From the NCBI GenBank assembly GCA_051294375.1, contig CM119265.1, positions 17,620,081 through 17,684,080 on the forward strand: DNA of 64,000 nucleotides, given 5' to 3'. The notes beneath the pieces are model-generated. The model ran no database searches. It worked only from the letters and a program-made list of their open reading frames with translations, and was not told the origin of the DNA. Both the position numbers and the translations under genes were made by a program. Within the stretch, counting starts at the first letter, position 1; each line of letters begins with the position of its first letter. Positions 12,588 through 24,946 of this stretch are shown one piece after another. The DNA is from Paraspadella gotoi. Its lineage: Eukaryota; Chaetognatha.

Positions 12588-12597
12588 ATGACGTCAT
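12588..12597. promoter_or_regulatory. CRE-type palindrome ATGACGTCAT, copy B
   Basis: A full 10-bp palindrome containing TGACGTCA, the consensus for CREB/ATF-class bZIP factors. It is kept in copy C at 18056-18065 although the surrounding sequence of B and C differs by several indels. Confidence 0.4.
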
Positions 12598-12976
12598 AAA
12601 TGGGATTAGAGGAGTTCCATTTGTCAAGCCGGGCGGAATCGCGGGTGCCATCTCCGCCGAGTCTTTTCCTTTTGAGAGTCCAACGCGTCACGTCGCGGAG
12701 AAGGCTGGACTAGCGGACCGTTGAGAGTACGATTTGGTGACTTCATGAAGAGGAAAAGAACCATAGTGAGAGCTTGAACGATGGATATTTAACAAGGGAA
12801 TGCGTTTTAATTAGGCTTTTATTGTCTCAATTTAAACATACGTACATTGTACATTTTAGAATGGCGCTTAAAAGGTCGAGCAAAGCGACGAAGGGAGTCG
12901 AGTCGACATTTCAGAGTCCTCTCTCCGAAATAGTCACGTGACCACGAATTCCGCTGGCGAGTGACACAAAGAAAGA

Positions 12977-13001
12977 NNNNNNNNNNNNNNNNNNNNNNNN
13001 N
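12977..13001. other. 25-N assembly gap at start of copy C
   Basis: A fixed-length gap. Copy B stops just before the GA tract that copy C reads through at about 18446. The sequence after the gap restarts the tandem unit at its first base. Confidence 0.95.
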
Positions 13002-14213
13002 TCGGCCCCTCAACCCATTCCCCCCGAGCTTCAGGGTCGCGACGCGGCTCAATTCCTTGAAAGATCTGTATCCCGATTCACACTTTACCTCTTCTCAGCT
13101 CCTTGGTGTAGACTGTAGTAACTATTAAGAGAGTTGTTGCGAGGATTTCAACTTGAAACTCGGAAGGACCTCGCCCAATCGTCGAGGGGGTTTGTCGTCA
13201 CCCACCCAGAGATCATTGAGCGCTACCTTTACCCCAAAAACGAAAAGCTCCGCGTGAAACACCCCACACACTTTCCTTCGCACGCTCCCGCACCGAAGAT
13301 GGCCCGCTATGGCATTGTTTGGGTTTCGATCCATCGACCGAGAAAAGTCAAGGTCTCGATTCCTCGGGCAAAAACCGAACAGCGAGTTCAAACGAGGTTC
13401 GAACGAGTTCGAATGGGTCTCGAGAGGTAGTAATGGCATCGAAAGGAGTTCAAGCTCATCGTGATTAAAACATCCGGACTCGTCGTCGATGCCCGGAATT
13501 TTTTATTGTTAACGCCAAGGTCACGCGCGTGCGCGGAAGGCGAAAAAAAAAAAAAAGCCGCCTGACGATTTTTCGACTCTGCTTCAAGTATTGAAGGAAA
13601 CGCTTCTTCAAGAGAGTCTTGTAAAGTAAGTGTATGACATACATATACTAGATGTATTATTAAGTCCTCTACGGATCACTGTTTTTTTTTACTGCACTAT
13701 TAATCGATTAATGGTGAAGTTTTATTGACTTAATAAGTCGCCCTTCGTTACTCAACCTTCTGAAACCGGACCTGACCCACCCGCCACGCCCTCAGCCTCA
13801 CCAACTCACTCTCTCTCCGCCGACTTCCGCTTCTTTATTCTCGGCCTTCGCGTCTCTTATTCCTTTTCGACCCTTAAACAGAGAGTCGAGCCACATGGAG
13901 GATTTAGCCCGAGCAAATAAACCCCGCCGAGCCGGGTCCGGGGGGCGGAAGGGGGAGGGCTATAGAAGCCCCGGTCTAAGAGAGATACGTAGAAAGAGAC
14001 TGGAGAGTTTCGATCTCGTGGTGGGAACTTTATGAACGGCGACGTTTTGAAAATTTTATTCCGGAGATGATTGAGTTTTTGAGTGTTACTTTCCGGTCTT
14101 GAAGAAAAACGGTGAGTGCGAAAATGAAAGCTTGCCCTAAACACTTCCACTATATTTTGTCAGAGACTCCATCAAACGCTTTTACTCCTTTCTCTCTCTC
14201 TCTCGTCTCTCTC

Positions 14214-14293
<80 letters not shown>

Positions 14294-14954
14294 TCCTCGA
14301 TGTCCGGAAATTGACCCATAATTGATGTTCCTGGGGAAAAAGGTGATGTCACTCCGTTGACCTTTTTAAACTCGGGTGAGGAGGTCAGAAAAATGCCGAC
14401 CAACGAAAACTCCTCGGCGACTCGCGTCTGGTTCGGCCATTAAGAGGAAAGTAGAGGGAAGAAGGACGAGAGGAAAGAGAGGTTGGACGTGTGAGAGATA
14501 GGTTAGAAGATGGCAGTTAGTCACAATAAATCAATTATAAAAATGGATAAATATATTCCAAAGAGGGCCGAAAATTTTATTCGGTCTTTGCATACCAGAA
14601 AGAAAAAATTAAAGTAGTAGGAGTGATAATTTATTCACGATGAAATGACAGTACTTCGAAGACTTCTGCCTCCGCTGATTTCATGTTTGCATATTGCATG
14701 TTTGCGTATTACTGACCAAATATGGTTTATGTAACAAAACGGAAAGACACACCTTCACATACATATTAATTTATAATAGTAATATATCCGCTTCCGGACA
14801 CTGGACAAGTGAACACTGGACAGTTGACATTGTCCAGTGGAAAATTAAGAGATAACATAAGACAGAAAAGTTCGGCTAAACAGCAGAGAAGACAGACAGA
14901 CAAAGTCCTCTCCCTCGACGGAGTGGGACATAGGTGAGAAGAGGTTAAGCTTCC

Positions 14955-14995
<41 letters not shown>

Positions 14996-15001
14996 AGAGA
15001 T

Positions 15002-15064
<63 letters not shown>

Positions 15065-17018
15065 AGAGAGAAGAGAGAGAGGTCTTTTCCTTCTCCGACC
15101 GCGAGGGGCGTTGAAGAGTCGACCTCCTTTTTTCCTTCGGGTTTTTTCTTCAGTTGACTTTTTTCTCCTTTTGAGATTTAGGTTCGAAAAAGATTTCAAT
15201 CATCGCCCGAAAGGGAAGCGGGGCAGGAAGAGGAGGTCGCTGAAGTCGGAGTATGGCTTGTGTGTCGTAAGGCTTTCCCATTTCATTTACATTTTATTCT
15301 GTTCAATTTGCTCAGATGGAAAACTCGGTATCATCTTTATTAGGTGGACTCAGGTGACTGCGTCGCCAGTGTCGCTCGCATTCTCAATTACATTTAATTC
15401 GAATTATGAGAAATACCAATCTTCCATTCAAAAAACTTTTCACATTGAGTCAGATAGCAATGAAAGGACCAAAGATCGGTTTGAGTATAAGTCTCAATCT
15501 CAGAAAAAAAACTCATTTGACAGTAAAAATCCTGATTCCATCCGAATGCGAAATGAAATTGGTTTAAAAGAAATGAATGATGTCAAAAGAAGAATCGATG
15601 TTTACATAACCATGAAAAATCATTTCGTATCAAGAGATAAAATATGTTCCAAACTCGCTCGCTCCCTTCACACGTCTTCATCACTTCACACCAGAGTCCC
15701 TATTTCCCTAAAGCCCAAAGGTCTTCCGGTAATCCCATCTCCTCTCGAGGCAATCCCTAACCCAGTTTCCCCGACTCGAATGGCCCTCGAATGTTGGGTC
15801 AGACTCAGCAAATAATAGGCTCCCATTTTCCGAGCGATTCTCGTCCACTTCGTGGGGCACGACGACGACCATGACGACGACGCCGCTGACGACGCCCGTT
15901 TTTCTCTTTGGGTCCAGCGTATTCGTGGAAATGAACGCCGGGCTTTCTCCAAGATCGGCGCCGACAACTTGCGCCTTTTCGCAGAAGGTGGAAGGAAGAT
16001 TCAAAACGTATTGACAAACAAAAAAATAACATCTATATATATACTATTATTCAATGTTAAATCATTCTTCTTTAAGTTCACATTTCCTCTACAGACCGCA
16101 ACGGTTCACAGCCTGTCGTGAGGATCTCTAGTCGGGTCTTGATGGCCACTTCCCCAACCTTTTTCAATCACCTCCTCTTACTCTTCCTCTCTCCTAGACT
16201 TTGCCCGATTAATCTTCCTCCCGCTCTTTCCTTTTTCTCTCTCTGGACGAATTTGGGTCCGAGAATTGGAGGAATCCATGATTCTTTTGTTCCGAGTCCG
16301 ACCACCTCATTTCCTCCTTTTCTTTCACATGTCTCTATTTCTTCTTCCTTTCTCCCTTCTTCCATCTCTCCCGCCTCCCCGCCTCTGTTTGGTTGATTTA
16401 CTGTGATTTGAGGCCGAAGGATTTCACTCGTGGTTGATAGCCTCCCCCTCACCCGGCCTCCTCCTCCTCTCCTCCTCTCCTCTTTCAAAGGCTAATTACA
16501 ACACACAGAGTTTTAGTCGCGAATCATTAAAGAAATGAAGGTCAGCCTCTTGTAATTGTAGGCACTTGGGCGCGACACAGCCGAGGGGGTGAGCGGAAAG
16601 GTAGGGCGGTTGGGGAGTAGGTGGTAAAAGTGGGGGACATGGTTAAGAACGGAATTGGTGGAGATGTGCTGACTAGTCACGGCTAAGGGTTTGAAGGACT
16701 TGTTAAGATTGTAGTGATATCACCCTGGTATAATTACAACTTCCATTATGAACCAAAATCCTTTTCAAAAGTGAAAGATGGCAACGTTTACATTCCTGCT
16801 TATCGTTTACTAACCGGCGCTATTTCTCGTCAATCATTCGCGAAGGGAAAGCGGAGGAGATCCCTCGTCGAATACAAGCAATTCCTAATCGTTTACAAGC
16901 AATAAACTAACCGTTTAAAAGCAAAAGTAATGAATTCCTTGACGACAGAGGGTGAATTAGGATTTACAAATGTATGTAAGCGGAAAAAAGTTATGCCTAT
17001 GCCTGTGGCTAGAGAGAG

Positions 17019-17096
<78 letters not shown>

Positions 17097-17111
17097 TGGA
17101 CGGAAGGAATT

Positions 17112-17362
17112 GGCTTAGGGGCCAAAAGGCGAGGCGAAGGAGCGTTGGACGAAATTGGATTTGATTGGTGCCTTCGGTTGCACTCGCGAGCGCGGCGGTG
17201 GCGGATGACTCGGAAGTGGTGGGTGGAAGATGGGACGATGGTGGTGGCGGTTTGGATGATGCGCGGGGAGGAGGAGGGTATATGAGAGCGGTCTGGGCGG
17301 ACGCCATCATGCTGAGGATGACGGCCACTATCAATCTCTCGCCAAGTCGCCGCTCGAGATTG
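17112..17362 (-). CDS. Candidate proline-rich coding exon in copy C
   Basis: Identical duplicate of the minus-strand proline-rich frame in copy B. Because B and C look identical across this part, the second copy adds no independent conservation evidence. Confidence 0.22.
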
Positions 17363-18055
17363 TTTTGGACGCGAAAAAGAGTCGAAGACCACGAAGACCA
17401 GACGGCGCGACAGAATTTTCGCAGATGAGGCGAACTTTGAGCACTGAGCTGTTGGACGTTCGAGACTCCGTGACGATGGAGGAGACGAGAGATAGAGAGA
17501 TGGAGAGAACGAGAGAGAAGAAGAGAGGTAGAGAGCACGAGAGATGAGAGAGAGAAGGAGAGCAGAAAATGACCGAAATTGACCGGAGAGAGAGAGAGAG
17601 CGAGAGAGAGAGGACGACGAGAGGAAGAGATGTAGGAGTAGAGAGACGCGCGTTGGAGTGAGAGAGAAGGCAGAGGATGCAGAGAGAGAGAGAGAGAAGA
17701 GAATCATCTTGGAGGTCCAGAGTCGTCCCACCCGTCATCGAGTCAAGGTCGACGAGTACGTTTAAACTTTGGAGATCGAATTACACACGGTTGGACCAGT
17801 CAACAAGTTGTTACATTGCTCGGTTCAGTGAACAAGAAAGAACGAAAGTGAGACAAAAGAAATAAATCGATATTCGCGGTGCGTTTGAGGTAGTAGCATC
17901 TCATCGACTCAAGCGACCCTTCTTCAAAACTTCTCCCGCTGATTCGATCCGGGTCACCACCCCCGCCGACCCCGCCGACCCCTCTAACCCTGACGCACCC
18001 GACACCCCACTCTCCCCCTTCCTCGAAGACGACTCGGGATCATCCCGAGCAAAAT

Positions 18056-18065
18056 ATGACGTCAT
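18056..18065. promoter_or_regulatory. CRE-type palindrome ATGACGTCAT, copy C
   Basis: Counterpart of the site in copy B, lying in the part of the unit where the two copies have diverged. No other promoter element was recognised nearby. Confidence 0.4.
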
Positions 18066-18510
18066 AAATGGGATTTAGAGGAGTTTTCCAATTTGTCAAG
18101 ACCGGGCGGAATCGGCGCGGGGTTCCATCTCCGTCCGAGTCTTTTCCTTTTGAGATCCAACGCGTCAGCGTCGCGGAGAGGCTGACAGCGACCTTGATGG
18201 AGTACGATTGGTGACTTCATGAAAGAGGAAAAGAAACCATAGTGAAGCTTACACGATGGAATTAACAAGGGAATGCGTTTTAATTAAGCTTTTATTGTCT
18301 CAATTTAAACATAACGTACATTGTTACATTTTAGAATGGCCGCTTTAAAAGGTCGAGCAAGCGACGAAAGGGAGTCCGAGTCGACCATTTCAGAGTCCTA
18401 CTCTCCGAAATAGTCACGTGACCACGATTCCGCTGCGCGAGTACACAAAGAAAGAGGGAAGAGAGAGAGAGAGAAGATGAGAGAAGAGATGAGAGAGAGA
18501 GAAGAGAGAG

Positions 18511-18574
<64 letters not shown>

Positions 18575-18673
18575 ACGTGCACGTGGCGGTGGTCAAAAAA
18601 GAAGGTCCTCCTTCGGGGACCAAAACCCACTAATTCGGTTTAGCGCCTCCATAAACAAGGTCAGAGTTAAGCG

Positions 18674-18674
18674 A

Positions 18675-18719
<45 letters not shown>

Positions 18720-18720
18720 T
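18674..18720. repeat. CGT/GTC trinucleotide repeat, about 15 units
   Basis: A pure run of cgt triplets. On the plus strand it reads as Arg or Val and on the minus strand as Asp or Thr. No supporting exon context. Confidence 0.9.
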
Positions 18721-19347
18721 TTGGAAAATAAAAGTCAAAACGCTTTCTTTTTTCGGCCGATGACTTTTCTCGGAAATGAGATTAAAATAAATCCAAATAA
18801 TTCGAGGAAAAATGTATGAATCAGAAAGTAGTGAATATAAGGACAAAATTCAAACAAATGACCATAACAAAGAAGTAGAGTGTCAAAGAGGCGCGCATAT
18901 AACGCGAGTCGCGTAACCGTCACACAAAAAAGAAACGGCGCGGTCTCTTTTTTCGTCGTCTGAGTTACGACGACGTTATTTCGGCGCCTGACGTTATTTC
19001 CGGCGCCATCTGTTGTCATTCGTCGGGACAACGAATCCTTTGATCCCTGAACTTCTCTCTCTTTTTTTTCTCCGTCTCTCTTTCTGTCTTGCTCTCTCTC
19101 GCTCTCTCTCGCTTTGACGTTAGCCTCTTCGCCCTCGCCTCTGACACTCTCTGAATTCGTTGACGTCGTTGTTGTCGTTTTGGCCTTTGTTGTTGTGGTC
19201 GTCATGGCGACGAGAAGAATGCGGCGTAAATTGTAACCATAACTCTTTTTTAAGCATTTTTTGACTGCACAATCTCATCGAAGAAAAATCTGTTTACAAT
19301 AACGAGCGCAAGTGTGCGTACCTTTGCTAAATCCACTAACAGTTTGA

Positions 19348-19396
19348 TTATTGCCCAATGCCCATTGTCCAATGCCCATTGCCCATTGCCCAATGA
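19348..19396. repeat. Short CCCATTG / CCCAATG alternating repeat
   Basis: Seven-base units cccattg and cccaatg (with one tccaatg) alternate about seven times. CCAAT and its near-inverse ATTGG-type core therefore recur here, which could mimic NF-Y sites, but the regular seven-base spacing indicates a minisatellite. Confidence 0.7.
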
Positions 19397-20305
19397 CCAT
19401 GTTCTCTCGACCCCGCAGTCTTAACCGCGCCCCTAACGTCGTTGACATTCGCCGCATCCATCGACATTCGCCTTTTTTTTCCTCCCAGATTTCCTTCCAT
19501 TCGTCTTTTGTCTTTTGTTTTCTACGCGGGAAAACTCAAATCATGGTTCGAAATCCAAACAAACAAAGAATCGTTATTCTCTGTATCGTCCAGTCATTTC
19601 AGGTCTGATTCCGAGATTTATCACGTAATTCGTTACAGATTATTAAAATTATCAAAGTAATACTTCATACAAATTATAAAATTATCAAAGTAAGTTCTTT
19701 CTTCGATATAATTACAATTATAAAACTGATACGTCTTTCTATACGACTTACCTGCTGTTGAATTTGTGATTTCCGTTGTGAGAATATCGACCCAGGATAT
19801 TTTCGGGAGGCAGAACGGGGGGGGGGGGAAGGATAAAGAGAAGAGAAAATCAATTTCAAACTCACTCGATTCGATGTAGGCTTTTTTTTTCTAAATATTT
19901 TTTTTTTGAACGATAATTTTTCTAACGCTCTCTCTGAGGAGAGATAGGATATAAAATCTGTCCGACGCGCCACGCATTTTGGTTGCAAAAAAAAAAAAGA
20001 CTTCGTCGATATTTAAACGGCATTACTTAAATGTCTCTCTCTCTCTCGCCGTCGCGAAAGGATTAAAAAAATTGCGGGGGGGGGCGAAAAAAAAAGGACT
20101 CGGTGGGCGTAAGGGGGGCGAGAAAGAGAATCCGGGGATTCATGCATATTCATGCGACGTTAATGAAGGGACTTTGCCTTTTGGACGAGGTGATGCAAAT
20201 TGGAAAAGGAATCAACTCTTTCCTTTTTTTTTCCTTAATTGCCCGACAAAGAATGAAGGAGAAAAAAAAAAAGGACATTCTCGTTGAGTGGAAGCAAGAA
20301 GCGGG

Positions 20306-20392
20306 CAAGTCGGAGACGAAAGCGGGCAGCTTCGAGCCGGAGGCGGACAGCCTAGAGCCGGAAGTGAAAAGTTGGGAGCCGGAAGTGAAGCG
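20306..20392 (+). repeat. 21-bp tandem repeat (7-codon, xxSxEPE-like)
   Basis: Three to four units of about 21 bp contain agccggaagtg-like cores. In the open frame 20103-20396 they give a heptapeptide repeat with invariant EPE. The remainder of that frame is not recognisable and includes an A-run, so I treat this as a minisatellite and not as a gene. Confidence 0.55.
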
Positions 20393-20845
20393 TTAAGATT
20401 TTTTTTTTGAGGCGACTCGACTGTGGAGCGTGGACCCTCAAGCAATTATCGGTAGTCGTTATTCTTCGACGTTACAAGTTTCGAACGAAAAGATACAATA
20501 TCGCTATTATCCTATGAGTAGATTTTATAAAACAATAAACATTATCTTCTTTATTTTTCAACTAAACTAAAAAACCTTCATTGTTGTTGTTTTGTTTTCC
20601 TCAATTCTTTCTCTCCTCATTCAAACTCCACGACCCGCCGTCGATTCTAGATGTCGCCTCCCGATTTCTGGCGTCACGTATTCCCCCCCCCCTTGTTTTA
20701 TTTTTCCATTTTTTTATCTTATTTGATAGAAACAAAAGGCGTTAATTACGATTTTTTTTTCTTCTCCTCGCCCCTCCACACCCCGTTCTCGTCGGACGCC
20801 CCTCCTTCCACCTCCCCCCTTTTCGTTTTCTTAGCCTCCGCATCA

Positions 20846-20847
<2 letters not shown>

Positions 20848-20883
<36 letters not shown>
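20848..20883. repeat. GCC trinucleotide repeat
   Basis: About 11 GCC units in a GC-rich pocket flanked by T-rich and CT-rich sequence. Confidence 0.9.
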
Positions 20884-20884
<1 letters not shown>

Positions 20885-21106
20885 TCATTTACATTTTCGC
20901 CTTGTATCTGATTAATTAGAAATAAAGCTCAAATTAGCGTGATATCGAGGCAACGACGGCGACGATGACGGCGATGACAACCCAAGAAAACGACGACGAC
21001 GACGACGGAGACTTGAAATCGGGGTTGCCAAGAAAATCTGCAATGACGACGATGAAGAAGAAGACGAAGGAGAGTTTGGAAGATGACAGGAAAATAAGAA
21101 GGGATG

Positions 21107-21425
21107 GAGGGGAGTACGGAAGGAGAGAAGGAGAGAAGGAAGGAAGGAGAGAAGGAGTGAAGGAGGGAAGGAGGGAAGGAGAGAAGGAGGGAAGGAGAGA
21201 AGGAGAGAAGGAAGGAAGGAGAGAAGGAGAGAAGGAGAGAAGGAGAAAAGGTGAGAAGGAGAGAAGGAGAAAAGAAGAGAAGGAGAGAAGGAGAAAAGGT
21301 GAGAAGGAGAGAAGGAGAAAAGAAGAAAAGGTGAGAAGGAGAGAAGAGAAAAGAAGAAAAGGTGAGAAGGAGAGAAGGAGAAAAGGAGAAAAGGCGAGAA
21401 GGAGAGAATGAGAAAAGGAAAGAAA
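21107..21425. repeat. Polypurine minisatellite with 24-bp periodicity
   Basis: More than 300 bp almost entirely of A and G on the plus strand, built from ggagagaagga-type blocks. Translated on the plus strand it shows an eight-residue period, first REGEKEGR-like and later ERRRKGEK-like, which corresponds to a 24-bp DNA period. Such long homopurine DNA with mirror symmetry can form triplex (H-DNA). The plus-strand frame (148 codons) would be an extended charged helix, but no splice or homology evidence supports translation. Confidence 0.8.
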
Positions 21426-23009
21426 GATAAACGGGTAGAGGCAAGATGGAAAGAGTATTAAGGATAAAGAGGGAAGGTACAAAGAAGAATCTGGGTAAAG
21501 AAAACAGAAAAAAGTAAGAAAAAATGGTAAATATCGGAAGAAAAGAATGTAATTGTAAAGAAAGAAAACAATGCGCATCAAAAAAAATGTCTAAGCCCGA
21601 AAAAACAAAGAAAGTTTGGAGAATAAAGAAATTTTTCTCAAAGAATTATTTTTTTATTTTTGTTCGTATTGACTTTTTCCTTTTGTTTTCTAACATTTCT
21701 AATTATAAAAACTACGGCGACGACTCAACGAAAAGGCGCGTTGGCAGCGAAGGTGCCGTCACGTCAAAAAATGGCGCAAATGACGCCGCGAGACGCCGAC
21801 GACGACGCCGCCTCACGTCATCGTCAGGGACGAGGAGAATCTCACATTTCGAATTTCGAATCAACGTTAACTAAAATGAGGAGTGTCTTTGGTCTAAAAT
21901 TATTAATTAGTTATAGACTTTTGATACAAGAAGTTGTGACTTTAGAATGCTAGAACCAGGCGACATTTATTAAAAAAATATTGACAGATGCTAATCTGTT
22001 TCACTCGAAATCAAGAACTACTTACGCATGCGCTTTATCTTTTTTTAGTTATTATGTTTATTATACATCGTTTCCAGTTTTAGTTTTTGTCCACCCTGCT
22101 TTTTTACCGCCAAAACTATTAATATTTTTATTTATATATAATTTTAAAAAATGGTAAAACTATATTTTTAAAAACACTATTGTTTCATTAATTAGATTAT
22201 TAAAATATTTACTATGAAGTTAAAAACAGGATAAACGCGGGACTAGGCATCTCTGCCTTTCCGCCACTTCGCGATCTTTAGAACTCAAAATTAACAGATT
22301 TTTTTTTTCTTTAAAAAAAGTAAGAAAACAATTTCACCCTTATTTTTTATCTATTTTAAACTAAAATAATGTAATTATCATTCATTATAAATTAGATGGC
22401 ACCACTATGCCACTGATATTTTTGTTACTGAGAAGAAGAACAGCACTGCTCTCTTCGTTTCAAAGATCGGGCAATGACATCTTTCATACATATTTTTAAA
22501 TGTAGAAACACTTTTTCACATTTTAGATGAACATTAAAAGATACAAAAGTAAATCTTTTTTATCTTTGGTCCACGAAATATATAATATTCTATCCGTTGG
22601 TTTAATGCTAACTAAATATACTTAGAAAATCTCGCTACTAAAATAAGACTTAAAAAGTATTAAAAGAAAAATCTATACTAAAATTTTCTGACCAGGTCCG
22701 CTCTCTCGGTAAAAATGGTGGCAATCAATATTTTTCAGAGCAAAAAAAAAAATGTGAAGCTGATGACAGAAGTGGCAGAGACGAGGCGAGCGGTGGCGTT
22801 AATCTAACCGACGCTAATTCCAAATCGGATTCACTCACCTTGTTCTTTTCTCTCCCTCTCTCCTCACTTTTCTGCCCCCTCACTTTCCTTTAAAAAATTT
22901 CGCCACTCACCACAAACGCAAATAGAAACAATCTTTTCGTTCGTAAAAATTAAAAAAACAAAAAAAAGTTCTGCAAAAGTAAAAAGACCCGCGGGTAGGG
23001 CCCCGACTT

Positions 23010-23176
23010 GCTACGGCCAATTCCGCTCACAATTGGTCCTTCGACCAATCAGCATTCCGCTAATTCCACAGCCAATCGGAAAGCACCGGAAGACTCACCA
23101 CGCGGGTCAGGGGTGGGCGGGCGCCGCCAAGACCGCCCCTCCCGTCACTTCGAGAGATGTCGCCGCCAGATTCAAT
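23010..23176 (+). promoter_or_regulatory. Promoter-like cluster of four CCAAT boxes with GC boxes
   Basis: CCAAT or its complement occurs at 23017-23021, 23032-23036, 23045-23049 and 23072-23076, four times in 60 bp. It is followed by GC-rich sequence with gggtgggcgggc-type GC boxes (about 23100-23150). Multiple closely spaced CCAAT boxes are typical of NF-Y-dependent promoters in animals. The inverted arm keeps most of it at 31190-31350. The direction of any transcript is unknown; a frame at 23008-23352 has no recognisable product. Confidence 0.45.
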
Positions 23177-23471
23177 CTCTATTGAGGGAAAAAAAAAACC
23201 AACAAAGAACAAAAAATAATGTTTTAAAAAAAACAACAAAACTCAAAAAGACAGAAAAACTTGTGCACTCTCTTTCTCTCTGTCTGTTTTTCTGTCTTTA
23301 CCCTTCTCTTTTTCTCTTTCTTGCCCCTTTAAAAAAAAAGGAGAAAAAATGATTTATTTTGTCACAGGTTATTAGTGCTTTGAAACAGTGAGTAAGTTTT
23401 TTGTTTTTAAATTTTACGTATCTCTAAATTAGCATCTTTTAACCTCTTACTAGTGATTGTACCTAAGTGTC

Positions 23472-23550
23472 TACTCTCTCTCTCTCTCTCTCTCTTCATC
23501 TCTCTCTCTCTCTCTCTCCTCATCTCTCTTCTCTTTCTCTCTCTCTCTCC
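23472..23550. repeat. CT microsatellite
   Basis: CT runs broken by catc and ttct; the reverse-complement tract is at about 30878-30920 in the other arm. Confidence 0.85.
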
Positions 23551-24568
23551 AAACGTAACTACCTCTACCCGCCCTCATCTCGGCTCTTGTCCCGACCCCT
23601 GCTTTATCCCCATTGTGTCCCCCTTATACCGTTTTTCCTGATTCCTGTGATTCAATGCCGCCAATTATATCGACCTTGAATTTTGACTTAATCGCGAAAA
23701 ACTTTATTATTAACTCGTATTCATATATGTCCAATATATCATGAAGGTTTTTTTTATCTGATTTATACGTAAAAATTCCACCCGGTCGCCTCCGCGATAT
23801 CCTTTGCCGGCGCAACTTGCGTTCCCTTCTTGTCTATCTCCTTTTTATCGTCCTCGTTTGACTTGATCACCCATTTCGAAAGTCATATATGAAATGTCCA
23901 CTCCAAAAGACAAGAGCGTTCCTTTATATCCCTCTCTAAATCGATGTATCAGTGCATGTGTACAAATATTCTCGGTGTATCTTACAGCATGTTTGGGAAC
24001 TGATATCTAAAGTATTTTATTGTTCATCAGATTTCTATTTAAAAACAATTTTGGGCAATTGGAAAAACGTTACGGTACCGAAAACGAAAGACAATTTCGG
24101 GAGGACCTTATTAAATCTAAAAAACCCGAGCCGACGGTTCTCTTAGATCCTGATTAAATTTCGAAATCTTCGTTTGGATCTTTTTAACGAGATTATTTTT
24201 TTAGACCGTTAATAATAATTAGTAATTCGATTGTTATTGAATATTATTTTGAAAAAAGAATCTGTTACGTCCGCCATGACGTATAAGTAGAAACAAGAGC
24301 AAAACTCGGTCCTTCCGATTACAAAAAATCCCTCTCATTGACTAATGAATCCATTCGCCTTAATTTTTACTATTTCTCTCTCACTTACTTTTCGTCTTCT
24401 CTTCATTCCTGTATTCTCTAAAAACTTATCTAATTCCCCTCACCGAGTAAGTTTCCTTTTCACTCTCCTCACTCCTCTCCTATTCCTGCCTCCTCCGACC
24501 TCCCTGCTCTTTTCATCTCCGCCGTCCTTTCTTATTCCTCGCCTTTCGTATGAACAATATGACTTTTA

Positions 24569-24946
24569 TTGATATTTACCTATCCCGAGTCGAATCCTCC
24601 GCCGCTTGGGTGGGTGTTAGCTCCGGCATTCGAGGATCCGGAAACCTGGGGAATCGACGACCCGGAGAATGTTTTCATGACAGCCGCCCCTCGCCCCCCC
24701 CCTTCCCGTTCGTCTTTTTGGGACAACACGGTCCCGCCGCTCAAAGCATTCTCTCTTCCTGGAGGTTCTGATCCTCCTCGCCCTCCATTTCACCATTCGG
24801 GGATGTTGGACCGCAATTTCCCTTTCCTTTTCGATAAATATCCATGTCATTTTCTTCTCTTGCTGTCTATCACTCTATTCTTTTTCCTATTATACTCGCG
24901 TCCCTCACCCACAACCGTGTCAACCCAATCCGTTTCTTTCTTCTAA
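24569..24946 (+). CDS. Candidate coding segment in left arm, product unknown
   Basis: I do not recognise the product. The frame gives about 125 residues: a Pro-rich start (NPPPLG near 9), an acidic stretch EDPE...GIDDPEN around 21-34, PPPSR near 44, VPPLK near 55, and a hydrophobic run around 94-108 that could span a membrane. The inverted arm encodes a similar but frame-broken peptide on the minus strand (about 29798-29998) that keeps NPPPLG, GIDDPEN, PPPSR and VPPLK. Persistence of these words in one frame on both arms mildly favours coding, but unresolved indels prevent a firm call. Confidence 0.22.
   Translation: MIFTYPESNPPPLGWVLAPAFEDPETWGIDDPENVFMTAAPRPPPSRSSFWDNTVPPLKAFSLPGGSDPPRPPFHHSGMLDRNFPFLFDKYPCHFLLLLSITLFFFLLYSRPSPTTVSTQSVSFF

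Larger units (their letters stand above)
7530..12976 (+). repeat. Tandem unit copy B
   Basis: Copy B starts directly after a 25-N gap and stops directly before another. It appears base-for-base identical to copy C from 7530 to 12525 (offset 5472), including irregular breaks in its GA/CT tracts. From 12526 on, the two suddenly differ by frequent indels and substitutions. Contents: CT tract (8717-8822), GA tracts (9485-9610 and 11541-11622), the CACTGGACA hairpin (9327-9367), a proline-rich minus-strand frame (about 11640-11890) and a CRE-type palindrome (12588-12597). No recognised gene. Confidence 0.9.
13002..18445 (+). repeat. Tandem unit copy C
   Basis: Copy C follows the 12977-13001 gap. 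It is identical to copy B until 17997 and then a diverged version of B's tail to about 18445. There B ends at its gap, while C runs on into a GA tract and single-copy sequence. C is therefore the only copy with a continuous right junction. Its CT tract is at about 14189-14294 and its GA tracts at about 14957-15082 and 17013-17094. Confidence 0.9.
18446..21843. other. Single-copy region rich in minisatellites
   Basis: No gene is recognised. A broken GA tract (18446-18575), a GTC run, a CCCATTG repeat, a 21-bp repeat, a GCC run and a long polypurine minisatellite are listed separately. A 156-codon minus-strand frame at 18735-19205 begins with Thr/Lys repeats from GTC-type triplets and ends in hydrophobic low-complexity sequence, so I do not call it a gene. 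Poly-G and poly-A runs at 19816-19828, 19987-19999 and 20077-20095 make frames uncertain. Confidence 0.55.

Noticed and set aside
18735-19205. 156-codon minus-strand frame beginning with a poly-Thr segment
   Set aside because: Starts in triplet repeat and continues into low-complexity charged and hydrophobic stretches; no homology recognised.
20965-21411. 148-codon charged repetitive frame over the polypurine tract
   Set aside because: Explained by a 24-bp purine minisatellite; the opposite strand is equally open.
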